Shown here piece after piece: positions 8,601 to 17,929 of a DNA stretch of 64,000 bases. The position numbers and the translations under genes were made by a program. The DNA comes from Bordetella trematum (GTDB lineage: Bacteria; Pseudomonadota; Gammaproteobacteria; Burkholderiales; Burkholderiaceae_B). The notes below the pieces were generated by a model. That model had not been told where the DNA came from, searched no databases, and saw nothing but the letters and a program-made list of their open reading frames with translations. How positions within the stretch are numbered: the first letter of the stretch is position 1; every line of letters begins with the position of its first letter. The DNA is taken from NCBI RefSeq assembly GCF_900078335.1, contig NZ_FKBR01000046.1, positions 186,001 to 250,000 on the forward strand, given 5' to 3'.

Positions 8601-9299
8601 CTAGTCGTCTTCCAGGCCCGCCACGTCGGCGCCATACCCCTTCAGGCCATCGAGGTTGAGCACGCGCACCGCGCCGTACTCGACCTTGAGCAGGCCCGCA
8701 TCTTCCAGCTTGCGCAAGGCCTGGTTGGCGCGCTGGCGCGAGACCCGTGCGAGATAGCCGACCTCTTCCTGGGTGATCGTCAGGCGCATGCCCATGCCGG
8801 GATAAAGCATGGGATTGAAGAGCTCCGCCAGGCAGCGCGCCACCCGCGCATCCGGATCGAGCAGGCGGTCATACTCGGCCTTGCCGATGAACTGCGCCAC
8901 GCGCTCATTGAGCTGGTGCAGCAGATAACGATTGAAGGCGATGCTGGTGTCCAGCAGCCATTCGAAGGTGGGCGCCGGCAGCCGCGCCACCACCGAATCA
9001 CGCAGGGCCACGACGTCGTACTTGCGGATCTCGCGCTTGAGCAGCGAGCCCTCGCCGATCCAGCCCCCGGCCGGCACGCCGGTCAATGAGGCCACCTTGC
9101 CTTCGGCATTGCCGACCGACACTTTCACCAGCCCCGCCAGCACGCCGATCCAGGCCTGGGCGAGTTCACCCTTGCGCTCTATGATCGTTCCGGCCTGTGC
9201 GTGCTGCACGGAGATGTCGCGCTCGACCCGCGCCCGCTGTTCGCTGTCGAGCTCTCGGAACCAGGCTGCGGCAAGATGTAGCGAGTCGGTGAGCTGCAT
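8601..9299 (-). CDS. Crp/Fnr-family transcriptional regulator
   Basis: The 232-residue protein has an N-terminal cyclic-nucleotide-binding-like beta barrel (about 25-140), a dimerisation helix, and a C-terminal winged helix with LTITQEEVGYLARVSRQRANQALRKLE (about 170-200). The cysteine cluster of Fnr is absent, so it should not carry an iron-sulfur cluster; the ligand is unknown. The gene is divergent from the acyl-CoA ligase/ABC transporter operon, with 162 bases between starts, and is the obvious candidate regulator of that operon. Confidence 0.88.
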   Translation of the reverse strand: MQLTDSLHLAAAWFRELDSEQRARVERDISVQHAQAGTIIERKGELAQAWIGVLAGLVKVSVGNAEGKVASLTGVPAGGWIGEGSLLKREIRKYDVVALRDSVVARLPAPTFEWLLDTSIAFNRYLLHQLNERVAQFIGKAEYDRLLDPDARVARCLAELFNPMLYPGMGMRLTITQEEVGYLARVSRQRANQALRKLEDAGLLKVEYGAVRVLNLDGLKGYGADVAGLEDD

Positions 9300-9461
9300 C
9301 GGGAATACCCTAAAAGTTCCTCGAATGTCGTGGTGGTGACAGTTGGCGACAACCCAACCTTATACCTTAACTGCAGCCGTAAACCTAAAACGAACTGGTC
9401 ATGCGCCTGAACGGAAGCCTTTCGGCTGCCGTCGCCCGGCGCGCGAACCGGAGGAGACAAC

Positions 9462-11432
9462 GTGGCGCATTCCCAGCCCTCGGCAGGACCGGCCGTGGCG
9501 CAGACATTTCCTGCACTATTGCTCGAACATGCCAGCGCGCGAGCCTCGCAGCCTGCGATCCGCGAGAAAGATCTCGGCATCTGGCAAACCCTTACCTGGG
9601 CCGAAGTGGCCGAACACGTGCGTCTGGCCGCCCACGGCCTGGCCGTGCTGGGCATCGGCACCGGCATGCACGTGGCCATCGTCGGCGAGAACCGCCCGCG
9701 CCTGTACATCGCCATGATGGCCGCACAGGCGCTGGGTGCGATCCCCGTGCCGCTTTACCAGGACGCCGTGGCGCAGGAGATGGTCTATGTGCTGCAGGAT
9801 GCCGAGATCAGCGTCGCCGTGGTCGAGAACCAGGAGCAGGTCGACAAGATGCTGGAGGTGCGCGAAGACTGCCCCGCCCTCAAGCATGTCGTCTATGACG
9901 ACCCGCGCGGCATGCGCAACTATCACGACCCCATGCTGCTGTCGTTCGAGACGCTGGAGCAGACCGGCCGCCAGCATGCCGACAAGCACCCGGACTTCTA
10001 TCTGCAGACGGCGCGCAACGTCAAGCCGGACGACACTGCCGCCATGTTCTACACCTCGGGCACGACCGGCAAGCCGAAAGGCGTGGTGCTGACCCATCAT
10101 GCGCTGATCGATCGCGCTCGCGCCGTGGCCGAGATGGAGGGCCTGGGTGACCGCGAGGACGTGCTGGCCTATCTGCCGCCGGCCTGGATCGGCCAGAACA
10201 TGTTCTCGTACACGCAGCTGCTGGTGTCGGGATTCACGGTCAACCATCCCGAGTCGCCCGACACGGTCGCCATCGACATGCGCGACATCGGGCCGACCTA
10301 TTACTTTGCGCCGCCGCGCGTGCTGGAAGAACTGCTGACCCATGTGATGATCCGCATGGAAGATGCCGGCCGCCTCAAGCGCAAGCTGTTTCACCTCTGC
10401 ATGAATCTGGCGCGCCGAGTGGGCACCCGCATTCTTGACGGCGAGTCCGTCAGCGCCTGGGACCGCCTGCGCTACCGCCTGGGCGACATCCTGATCTACG
10501 GTCCCTTGCGCAACGCCCTGGGCATGAGCCGCGTACGCGTGGCCTACACGGCGGGCGAGGCCATCGGCCCGGATCTGTTCGTTTTCTACCGCTCGATCGG
10601 CATCAACCTCAAGCAGCTTTACGGCTCGACCGAGACCTCGGTATTCGTCTGCGTGCAGCCCGATGGCAAGGTGCGCGACGATACCGTGGGCCCGCCCGTC
10701 AAGGGCGTGGAAATCCGCGTGGCCGACAACGGCGAGATCATGGTCAAGAGCCCGGGGCTGTTCAAGGAGTACTACCGCAACCCCGCCGCCACGGCCGAGG
10801 CGCGCGACGAGAACGGCTGGTATCACACTGGCGACGCGGGCTATCTCGACGCCGACGGCCAGCTCAAGATCATCGACCGCGCCAAGGACGTCGGCAAGCT
10901 GGCCGACGGCAGCCTGTTCGCACCCAAGTACATCGAGAACAAGCTCAAGTTCTTCCCCCACATCAAGGAGGCGGTAGCTTTTGGCGCCGACCGCGACCAG
11001 GCCTGCGCTTTCATCAACATCGACCTGGAAGCCGTCGGCAACTGGGCCGAACGCCGCGGCATGCCCTATGCCGGGTACACCGATCTGGCCGGCAAGCAGG
11101 AAACCTATGACCTGATCCGCGACTGCGTCGAGAAGGTCAATGCCGACCTGGCTCAGGACCCGCGCCTGACGGCTTCGCAGATCCATCGTTTCCTGATCCT
11201 GCACAAGGAGCTGGACCCCGATGATGACGAGCTGACCCGCACCCGCAAGGTGCGCCGCGCCTTCATCGCGCAGAAGTACGGCGTGCTGATCGATGCGCTC
11301 TACAGCGGCAAGGATCGTCAGTTCATCGAAACCGAAGTCAAGTTCGAGGATGGGCGCACCGGCAAGATTTCGGCCGACCTGCGCATCAGCCCGGCCAAGA
11401 CCTATCCCGCCATTCCCGCCAAGGCCGCGTAA
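9462..11432 (+). CDS. AMP-dependent acyl-CoA synthetase (long-chain fatty acid-CoA ligase type)
   Basis: The 656-residue adenylate-forming ligase activates a carboxylic acid with ATP and CoA. The ATP-binding loop is intact (AMFYTSGTTGKPKGVV, residues about 192-207), as are YGSTETSVFVC and the hinge-region GWYHTGDAGYLD. Start is a GTG at 9462 with a strong GGAGGAG site five bases upstream. The ABC ATPase gene begins two bases after its stop. Insertion of such a ligase at the head of a Liv-type importer operon suggests uptake coupled to activation of an aromatic, fatty or dicarboxylic acid; the actual substrate is inference. Confidence 0.9.
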   Translation: MAHSQPSAGPAVAQTFPALLLEHASARASQPAIREKDLGIWQTLTWAEVAEHVRLAAHGLAVLGIGTGMHVAIVGENRPRLYIAMMAAQALGAIPVPLYQDAVAQEMVYVLQDAEISVAVVENQEQVDKMLEVREDCPALKHVVYDDPRGMRNYHDPMLLSFETLEQTGRQHADKHPDFYLQTARNVKPDDTAAMFYTSGTTGKPKGVVLTHHALIDRARAVAEMEGLGDREDVLAYLPPAWIGQNMFSYTQLLVSGFTVNHPESPDTVAIDMRDIGPTYYFAPPRVLEELLTHVMIRMEDAGRLKRKLFHLCMNLARRVGTRILDGESVSAWDRLRYRLGDILIYGPLRNALGMSRVRVAYTAGEAIGPDLFVFYRSIGINLKQLYGSTETSVFVCVQPDGKVRDDTVGPPVKGVEIRVADNGEIMVKSPGLFKEYYRNPAATAEARDENGWYHTGDAGYLDADGQLKIIDRAKDVGKLADGSLFAPKYIENKLKFFPHIKEAVAFGADRDQACAFINIDLEAVGNWAERRGMPYAGYTDLAGKQETYDLIRDCVEKVNADLAQDPRLTASQIHRFLILHKELDPDDDELTRTRKVRRAFIAQKYGVLIDALYSGKDRQFIETEVKFEDGRTGKISADLRISPAKTYPAIPAKAA

Positions 11433-11434
11433 TC

Positions 11435-12241
11435 ATGAGCACATCCACCCGCGACCAGCAGATCGGCGAGGTCATGCTGGACATGCAGAACATCTCGCTG
11501 TCGTTCGGCGGCGTGAAGGCGCTGACCAACATTTCCTTCAACGTGCGCGAGCACGAGATCCGCTCCATCATCGGCCCCAACGGCGCCGGCAAGAGCTCGA
11601 TGCTCAACGTCATCAACGGCGTGTACACCCCGCAGGAAGGCGGCATCATGCTGCGCGGCGAACGCTTCAGTAAGATGAACCCGCGCCGTGCCGCCGAAAT
11701 GGGCATCGCCCGCACCTTCCAGAACCTCGCGCTCTTCAAGGGCATGAGCGTGCTGGACAACATCATGACCGGGCGCAACCTGCGCATGAAGTGCGGTCTG
11801 CTGGCCCAGGCGCTGCGCCTGGGGCCGGCCGAACGCGAGGAAATCGCGCACCGCGAGTACGTCGAGAACATCATCGACTTCCTGGAGATCCAGGCCTATC
11901 GCAAAGTACCCGTCGGGCGCCTGCCCTACGGCCTGCAAAAACGTGTCGACCTGGGCCGCGCGCTGGCCATGGAACCTCGCCTGCTGTTGCTCGACGAGCC
12001 AATGGCGGGCATGAACATCGAAGAGAAGCAGGACATGAGCCGCTTCATCCTGGATGTGAACGACGAGTTCGGCACCACCATCGTGCTCATCGAGCATGAC
12101 ATGGGCGTGGTGATGGACATCTCCGACCGGGTCGTGGTGCTGGACTACGGCAAGAAGATCGGCGATGGCACCCCCGACGAAGTTCGGGGCAATCCGGACG
12201 TGATCCGCGCCTATCTGGGCGTGAGCGCGGACCAGGGCTGA
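11435..12241 (+). CDS. Liv-type ABC importer ATP-binding protein (LivG-like)
   Basis: One of the two cytoplasmic ATPases of a hydrophobic/branched-chain amino-acid type importer. The 268-residue protein shows Walker A GPNGAGKSS (about residue 46), a LivG-type signature helix (PVGRLPYGLQKRVDLGRAL), Walker B LLLLDEPMAGM, and the His switch IVLIEHDMGVVMD. It follows the ligase gene by two bases and precedes the permease gene by 16, so all are one transcript. LivG-like proteins pair with LivF-like ones; the latter is encoded at 15763. Confidence 0.93.
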   Translation: MSTSTRDQQIGEVMLDMQNISLSFGGVKALTNISFNVREHEIRSIIGPNGAGKSSMLNVINGVYTPQEGGIMLRGERFSKMNPRRAAEMGIARTFQNLALFKGMSVLDNIMTGRNLRMKCGLLAQALRLGPAEREEIAHREYVENIIDFLEIQAYRKVPVGRLPYGLQKRVDLGRALAMEPRLLLLDEPMAGMNIEEKQDMSRFILDVNDEFGTTIVLIEHDMGVVMDISDRVVVLDYGKKIGDGTPDEVRGNPDVIRAYLGVSADQG

Positions 12242-12257
12242 AGGGACGGGACAGACG

Positions 12258-13187
12258 ATGGGATTCTTTCTGGAAACCTTTTTGGGCGGTCTGATGAGCG
12301 GCATGCTGTATGCGCTGATCGGGCTGGGCTTCGTACTCATTTTCAAAGCCTCGGGCGTATTCAACTTCGCCCAGGGCGCCATGGTGCTGGTGGCCGCGCT
12401 GTCGATGGCCCGATTCTCCGAGTGGATACCGCAGTGGCTGGGCTTCCAGAACATGCTGGTGGCCAACGTGCTGGCCTTCATCATCAGCGCCGCGCTGATG
12501 TTCCTGCTGGCCGTGCTGATCGAGCGCCTGGTGCTGCGCCACCTGGTCAACCAGGACCTGACCACCCTGCTGATGGCCACGCTGGGCATCAGCTATTTCC
12601 TGGACGGTTCGGGCCAGATCATCTTCGGGAGCTCGGTCTACTCGATCAACGTGGGCATGCCCAAGGAGCCCTGGCTGGTGCTGGACTCGGTGTTCGAGGG
12701 CGGCCTGCTGATCAACCTCGAAGACCTGACCGCCGCGCTGATCGCCGCGCTGCTGGTGGCCGCGCTGGCGCTGTTTTTCCAGTTCACTTCCACCGGCCGG
12801 GCGCTGCGCGCAGTGGCCGATGACCACCAGGCCGCGCAATCCATCGGCATCCCGCTCAATCGCATCTGGGTCATCGTCTGGAGCGTGGCGGGCCTGGTGG
12901 CGTTGGTGGCCGGCATCATCTGGGGCTCGAAGTTCGGCGTGCAGTTCACCCTGTCCACGGCGGCGCTGCGCGCCTTGCCGGTGGTCATTCTGGGCGGGCT
13001 GACCTCGGTGCCGGGCGCCATCCTGGGCGGGCTGATCATCGGCGTGGGCGAGAAGCTCTCGGAGGTCTATCTCGGCTCGCTGGTCGGCGGCGGCATCGAG
13101 ATCTGGTTCGCCTACGTGCTGGCGCTGGTGTTCCTGCTGTTCAGGCCGCAGGGGCTGTTCGGCGAAAAAATCATCGATCGAGTCTAG
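12258..13187 (+). CDS. Liv-type ABC importer permease (LivH-like)
   Basis: An inner-membrane permease of 309 residues with eight or more hydrophobic segments. GLMSGMLYALIGLGFVLIFK at the N-terminus, GVFNFAQGAMVLVAA and the cytoplasmic coupling segment RAVADDHQAAQSIGIPLNRI are LivH hallmarks. It forms the transmembrane channel with the LivM-like protein encoded 16 bases downstream. Substrate choice depends on the binding protein encoded at 14376. Confidence 0.93.
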   Translation: MGFFLETFLGGLMSGMLYALIGLGFVLIFKASGVFNFAQGAMVLVAALSMARFSEWIPQWLGFQNMLVANVLAFIISAALMFLLAVLIERLVLRHLVNQDLTTLLMATLGISYFLDGSGQIIFGSSVYSINVGMPKEPWLVLDSVFEGGLLINLEDLTAALIAALLVAALALFFQFTSTGRALRAVADDHQAAQSIGIPLNRIWVIVWSVAGLVALVAGIIWGSKFGVQFTLSTAALRALPVVILGGLTSVPGAILGGLIIGVGEKLSEVYLGSLVGGGIEIWFAYVLALVFLLFRPQGLFGEKIIDRV

Positions 13188-13203
13188 GCCGGAGGCTATC
13201 AAC

Positions 13204-14268
13204 ATGTTTTATCGTGAAAACGGCCAGTTCAAAACCAACTACCGGGCCGACCAACAGATCTTCCCCATCCGCCAGGACCGCATCTTCTTCGCGCTCCTGA
13301 TGCTGGTGGCCTTCGTGGCCGTGCCGATGCTCTCGAGCGACTATCTGCTGCGCGCCATCCTGATTCCCTTTCTGATCCTGTCGCTGGCGGCGGTGGGCCT
13401 GAACATCCTGGTGGGCTATTGCGGCCAGATCTCGCTGGGCACCGGCGCCTTCATGGCGGTGGGCGCCTATGCGGCCTGGAACATCGGCGTGCGCTTTCCC
13501 GGCTCGCCGCTGCTGGTGCAGATCCTGATCGGCGGCGGCTTCGCCACGCTGGTGGGCGTGATCTTCGGCATTCCCAGCCTGCGCATCCGGGGCCTGTACC
13601 TGGCCGTGGCGACGCTGGCCGCGCAGTTCTTCGTCGACTGGGCGTTTCTGCGCATTCCCTTCTTCACCAACTACTCGTCCTCGGGCAACGTCTCGGTGCC
13701 GCCGCTGACCGCCTTCGGCCTGCCGGTGCAGACCGCCCTGCAGAAGTACCTGTTCGTGCTGATCCTGGTGGTGGTGTTCACGCTGCTGGCCAAGAACCTG
13801 GTGCGCGGCGCCGTCGGCCGCCAGTGGATGGCCATCCGCGACATGGACGTCGCTGCCGCCGTCATCGGCATCCGCCCCATGTACGCCAAGCTGTCGGCCT
13901 TCGCGGTCAGCTCCTTCATCGTCGGCGTGGCCGGCGCACTGTGGGGCTACATCCACCTGGGCTCATGGGAGCCGCTGGCCTTCGACCTGGGCCGTTCCTT
14001 CCAGCTGCTCTTCATGGTCATCATCGGCGGGCTGGGATCGATTCTGGGCAGCTTCTTCGGCGCCGCATTCATCGTGCTGGTGCCGGTGGTGCTGACCAAC
14101 CTGCCCCACCTGTTCGGGCTGTCGCTGTCGGTCGACACGGCGGCCCACGTCGAACACATGGTGTTCGGCGCGCTCATCGTGTTCTTCCTGATCGCCGAGC
14201 CGCATGGCCTGGCACGTCTGTGGAGCATAGGCAAGGAAAAGCTGCGCATCTGGCCGTTCCCGCATTGA
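13204..14268 (+). CDS. Liv-type ABC importer permease (LivM-like)
   Basis: The second permease subunit is 354 residues long with about nine hydrophobic segments. LivM features include GLNILVGYCGQISLGTGAFM (about residues 67-86), the SLRIRGLYLAVATLAAQF segment and the coupling helix MAIRDMDVAAAVIGI. A GGAGG site precedes the ATG. It has a roughly 40-residue hydrophilic N-terminal extension before the first membrane span, not unusual for the family. A 107-base gap follows before the binding-protein gene. Confidence 0.93.
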   Translation: MFYRENGQFKTNYRADQQIFPIRQDRIFFALLMLVAFVAVPMLSSDYLLRAILIPFLILSLAAVGLNILVGYCGQISLGTGAFMAVGAYAAWNIGVRFPGSPLLVQILIGGGFATLVGVIFGIPSLRIRGLYLAVATLAAQFFVDWAFLRIPFFTNYSSSGNVSVPPLTAFGLPVQTALQKYLFVLILVVVFTLLAKNLVRGAVGRQWMAIRDMDVAAAVIGIRPMYAKLSAFAVSSFIVGVAGALWGYIHLGSWEPLAFDLGRSFQLLFMVIIGGLGSILGSFFGAAFIVLVPVVLTNLPHLFGLSLSVDTAAHVEHMVFGALIVFFLIAEPHGLARLWSIGKEKLRIWPFPH

Positions 14269-14375
14269 CCTGACGCGGGCCGGGCAACCCTCCCGGTTCG
14301 CGCCACCCCTCACAACCCGGCTACAGACCGGGCCAACCCCGGTGTTAGACAAGCACCACGCAGGAGGTATTGGAG

Positions 14376-15707
14376 ATGAAGCGTCTTAACCTGAAACTGG
14401 CCGCCGCCGTACTGGCCGCATCCGGCGCAATGGGCGCCATCGCGACGCCCGCCATGGCAGCCGAAGAGCAGTTCGTGCCGCTGATGGTGTATCGCACCGG
14501 CTCATTCGCTCCCCTGGGCATTCCATGGGCCGACGGCAAGCTCGACTATCTGAAGCTGGTCAATGAGCGTGACGGCGGCGTCAACGGCGTGAAAATCGCC
14601 TACGAGGAATGCGAAACCGCCTATGCCACCGACCGGGGCGTGGAGTGCTACGAGCGCCTCAAGGGCAAGGGTACCGGCGCCTCCGGCTTCGACACCCAGT
14701 CCACCGGCATCACCTTTGCGGTGACCGACAAGGCCTTCGTGGACAAGGTGCCGGTCGAGACCATGGGCTACGGCCTGTCGCAGTCGGCCGACGGTTCGGT
14801 GTTCGAGTGGAATTTCCCGCTGCTGGGTACCTACTGGACCGCCGCGGACTCGATGATCCAGGACATCGCCAAGAAAGAAGGCGGCATGGACAAGCTCAAG
14901 GGCAAGAAGATCGCCCTGGTCTACCACGACTCGCCCTACGGCAAGGAGCCCATCCAGCTGCTGCAGAAACGTGCCGCCAAGGAAGGCTTCGAGCTGTTGC
15001 TCTATCCGGTGACCGCCCCGGGCGTGGAACAGAAGTCCACCTGGCTGCAGATCCGCCAGCAGCGTCCCAACTACGTGCTGCTCTGGAGCGCCGGCATCAT
15101 GACGCCCACGGCCATCCGCGAAGCGCAGGCCAGCGGCTATCCGCGCGACAAGATGTACGCCGTCTGGTGGGCGGGCTCGGAAGGCGACGTGCGTGACCTG
15201 GGCGACGTGGCCAAGGGCTACAACGCCATCACCATCCACAACAGCGGCGGCACCGGCAAGGTCTATGACGATCTGAAGAAGTACGTCTACGACAAGGGCC
15301 AGGGCTCCGACAAATCCGGCACCACCACGCTGGGCACCATTGCCCACACGCGTGGCATGATGATCTCCATGCTGCAGGTCGAGGCCATCCGCGCCGCGCA
15401 GGAAAAATTCGGCAAGGGCAAGGCGCTCACGCCCGAGCAGGTGCGCTGGGGCTTCGAGAATCTCAACCTGACCAAGGAGCGCCTGGACGAACTGGGCTTC
15501 GGCGAGATCATGCGTCCGGTCAAGACCAGCTGCAGCAACCACATGGGGGATGACTGGGCCCGCATCGTGCAATGGGACGGCAAGAAGTTCAACGTCGTCT
15601 CCGATTGGTACCAGGCCGACAAGAGCATCATCGACCCCATGGTCAAGGAGCTGGCGGCCAAGTACGCCAAGGAGAAGAACATCACTCCGCGCCAGTGCCA
15701 GGACTGA
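14376..15707 (+). CDS. Liv-type ABC importer substrate-binding protein
   Basis: A periplasmic binding protein of 443 residues with a signal peptide ending AMA-AEE. Two Rossmann-like lobes carry LMVYRTGSFAPLGIPWADG near the front and GKKIALVYHDSPYGKEPIQL in the middle. It belongs to the large-ligand branch of type I Liv-like receptors, which in betaproteobacteria often accompany aromatic or fatty-acid catabolic genes rather than true leucine uptake. Start is the ATG at 14376, seven bases after CAGGAGGT. A strong stem-loop follows the stop. Confidence 0.9.
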   Translation: MKRLNLKLAAAVLAASGAMGAIATPAMAAEEQFVPLMVYRTGSFAPLGIPWADGKLDYLKLVNERDGGVNGVKIAYEECETAYATDRGVECYERLKGKGTGASGFDTQSTGITFAVTDKAFVDKVPVETMGYGLSQSADGSVFEWNFPLLGTYWTAADSMIQDIAKKEGGMDKLKGKKIALVYHDSPYGKEPIQLLQKRAAKEGFELLLYPVTAPGVEQKSTWLQIRQQRPNYVLLWSAGIMTPTAIREAQASGYPRDKMYAVWWAGSEGDVRDLGDVAKGYNAITIHNSGGTGKVYDDLKKYVYDKGQGSDKSGTTTLGTIAHTRGMMISMLQVEAIRAAQEKFGKGKALTPEQVRWGFENLNLTKERLDELGFGEIMRPVKTSCSNHMGDDWARIVQWDGKKFNVVSDWYQADKSIIDPMVKELAAKYAKEKNITPRQCQD

Positions 15708-15717
15708 TGTGCAGCGC

Positions 15718-15739
15718 GCCGCCGGCCAAGGCCGGCGGC
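15718..15739 (+). other. Intercistronic stem-loop after the binding-protein gene
   Basis: Perfect 10-base arms (15718-15727 and 15730-15739) around AA, followed by CTTT. Such hairpins between a binding-protein gene and the next cistron of an ABC operon commonly protect upstream mRNA and reduce read-through, raising binding-protein levels. There is no full T-run, so it is not a strong terminator. Confidence 0.5.
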
Positions 15740-15762
15740 CTTTGTATCCCGCAGGAAACGCC

Positions 15763-16593
15763 ATGACCGACGCCACCCCTACCCCTTCCGCTCCGATCCT
15801 GCTCGATGTGAACGGCATCGAAGTGATCTACAACCACGTCATCCTGGTGCTCAAGGGTGTGTCCCTGCGTGTGCCCGAGGGCAGCATCGTGGCGCTGCTG
15901 GGCGCCAACGGCGCGGGCAAGACCACGACCCTGCGCGCCGTCTCCAACCTGCTCAAGGGCGAGCGCGGCGATGTGACCAAAGGCTATATCCAGTACCGCG
16001 ACGAGCGCATCGAACGGCTTTCGCCGGCCGAGCTGGTCAAGCGCGGCGTGGTGCAGGTCATGGAGGGCCGCCATTGCTTCGCCCACCTGACGATCGAAGA
16101 GAACCTGCTGACCGGCGCCTACACCCGCAACCTGTCGCGCGCAGAGGTCGACGCCGCGCTCGAGCGGGTTTATCAGTACTTCCCCCGCCTCAAGCAGCGC
16201 CGCGGCAGCCAGGCCGGCTACACCTCGGGCGGCGAACAGCAGATGACCGCCATCGGTCGCGCACTGATGGCCAGCCCCAACATGATCCTGCTGGACGAGC
16301 CCTCAATGGGCCTGGCCCCGCAGATCGTCGAAGAGATCTTCGAGATCGTGCGCGATCTCAACCAACGCGAGCGCGTCAGCTTCCTGCTGGCCGAGCAGAA
16401 CACCAACATCGCCCTGCGCTACGCCGACTATGGCTACATCCTGGAGAACGGCCGCGTCATGATGGACGGCGCGGCCGCCGACCTGGCCGAGAACGAAGAC
16501 GTCAAAGAGTTCTACCTCGGCATCTCCAGCGGCGAGCGCAAGAGTTTCCGCGACCAGAAGTTCTATCGCCGCCGCAAGCGCTGGCTCGCCTGA
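15763..16593 (+). CDS. Liv-type ABC importer ATP-binding protein (LivF-like)
   Basis: The second ATPase is 276 residues long. It has Walker A GANGAGKTT (about residue 45), a Q-loop region with VVQVMEGRHCF, an ABC signature region with TSGGEQQMTAIGRALM, Walker B MILLDEPSMGLAP and the switch segment FLLAEQNTNIAL. LivF proteins normally have His or Gln-Asn in that last position, and QN is seen here. A 19-residue N-terminal leader precedes the conserved fold. It is followed 51 bases later by a second ligase gene, completing the operon. Confidence 0.92.
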   Translation: MTDATPTPSAPILLDVNGIEVIYNHVILVLKGVSLRVPEGSIVALLGANGAGKTTTLRAVSNLLKGERGDVTKGYIQYRDERIERLSPAELVKRGVVQVMEGRHCFAHLTIEENLLTGAYTRNLSRAEVDAALERVYQYFPRLKQRRGSQAGYTSGGEQQMTAIGRALMASPNMILLDEPSMGLAPQIVEEIFEIVRDLNQRERVSFLLAEQNTNIALRYADYGYILENGRVMMDGAAADLAENEDVKEFYLGISSGERKSFRDQKFYRRRKRWLA

Positions 16594-16644
16594 CCCGGTT
16601 TCACCGTCAAACCCACCCACGCGCACACAAGAGGGTGCAGATCC

Positions 16645-17910
16645 ATGTCCGAGTTTTTCGATACCCTGGAAACCCGAGACCCCGCGGCACGCGAGCAGGC
16701 CCTGATGGCCGCGCTGCCCGGAGCCATCGCCCATGCCCAGGCCCACGCCCCGGCCATCGCCGCCCAATTGCGCGGCGTGGATCCCGCCAGCGTCACCAGC
16801 CGGCAGGCATTGGCCGGCCTGCCGGTGCTACGCAAGCACGAACTGCTTGCGCTGCAGCAGCAAAGCCGCGCCAGCCAGGCGCCGGCCGGCGCCGCCAAGG
16901 CCTTCGGCGGCTTCTCGACGGTCGGCTGGGGCCAGGCCGCGCGCGTGTTCGCCTCGCCCGGCCCCATCTATGAACCCGAAACGCCGCGCAGCGACTACTG
17001 GCGTTTCGCGCGTGCGCTCTATGCCGCCGGTTTTCGCGCCGGCGAGCTGGCCTATAACTGCTTTTCCTATCACTTCACCCCGGCCGGCTCCATGATGGAA
17101 ACCGCCGCGCACGCCGTGGGCTGCACCGTGTTCCCCGGCGGCACCGGCCAGACCGAACAGCAGGTGCGCGCCATCCAGGACCTGGCGCCGGCCGGCTATA
17201 CCGGCACGCCCAGCTTCCTGAAGATCATCCTGGAGAAAGCCGATGAGATCGGCGTGGCGCTGCCCTCGCTCAAGCGCGCGCTGGTCTCGGGCGAAGCCTT
17301 TCCGCCGTCGCTGCGCGACTGGCTGGCCGCGCGCGGCATCGAAGGCTACCAGGCCTATGGCAGCGCCGACCTGGGCATGATCGCCTTCGAAACCCCGGCG
17401 CGCGAAGGCCTGGTGCTGGGTGAAGACCTGATCCTGGAAATCGTGCGGCCCGGCACCGGCGAGCCGGTGCCTGACGGCGAGGTCGGCGAGGTCGTCATCA
17501 CCACCCTCAACCCCGACTATCCCCTGGTGCGTTTCGGCACCGGCGACCTGTCGGCCGTGCTGCCGGGCGCCTCGCCCTGCGGGCGCAGCAATACCCGCAT
17601 CCGTGGCTGGCTGGGCCGCGCCGACCAGACCACCAAGGTGCGCGGCCTGTTCGTGCATCCGTCACAGGTGGCCGACATCCTGCGCCGCCACCCGGAACTG
17701 GGGCGCGCGCGGCTGGTGATCACCGGCACCACCGGAGCCGAAACCATGACGCTGCACGTCGAGGCCGGGCAACTGGACGACGCCCACGCCCGGCGGCTGG
17801 CCGACTCGGTGCGCGACGTCACCAAGCTGCGGGCCGACATCGCCCCTGCCCGGCCGGGCTCCCTGCCCAACGATGGCAAGGTCATCGAAGACCTGCGCCG
17901 CTACGACTGA
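16645..17910 (+). CDS. Phenylacetate-CoA ligase-like adenylate-forming protein
   Basis: This 421-residue protein has the compact architecture of PaaK-type CoA ligases (PaaK is about 440). Recognisable parts are SYHFTPAGSMMETAAHAVGC, the LVSGEAFPPSLRDWL segment, the TGDLSAV hinge and a C-terminal GKVIEDLR lysine region. Two core motifs are altered. The Ser/Thr-Gly-rich phosphate loop, normally SSGTTGKP, reads FASPGPIYEPE, and the usual YG-x-TE motif reads YGSADLG. It may act on an unusual acid or transfer CoA differently. It is the last gene of the ligase/ABC operon. Confidence 0.82.
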   Translation: MSEFFDTLETRDPAAREQALMAALPGAIAHAQAHAPAIAAQLRGVDPASVTSRQALAGLPVLRKHELLALQQQSRASQAPAGAAKAFGGFSTVGWGQAARVFASPGPIYEPETPRSDYWRFARALYAAGFRAGELAYNCFSYHFTPAGSMMETAAHAVGCTVFPGGTGQTEQQVRAIQDLAPAGYTGTPSFLKIILEKADEIGVALPSLKRALVSGEAFPPSLRDWLAARGIEGYQAYGSADLGMIAFETPAREGLVLGEDLILEIVRPGTGEPVPDGEVGEVVITTLNPDYPLVRFGTGDLSAVLPGASPCGRSNTRIRGWLGRADQTTKVRGLFVHPSQVADILRRHPELGRARLVITGTTGAETMTLHVEAGQLDDAHARRLADSVRDVTKLRADIAPARPGSLPNDGKVIEDLRRYD

Positions 17911-17929
17911 GCCCCTGGCCGCGCCGCGC

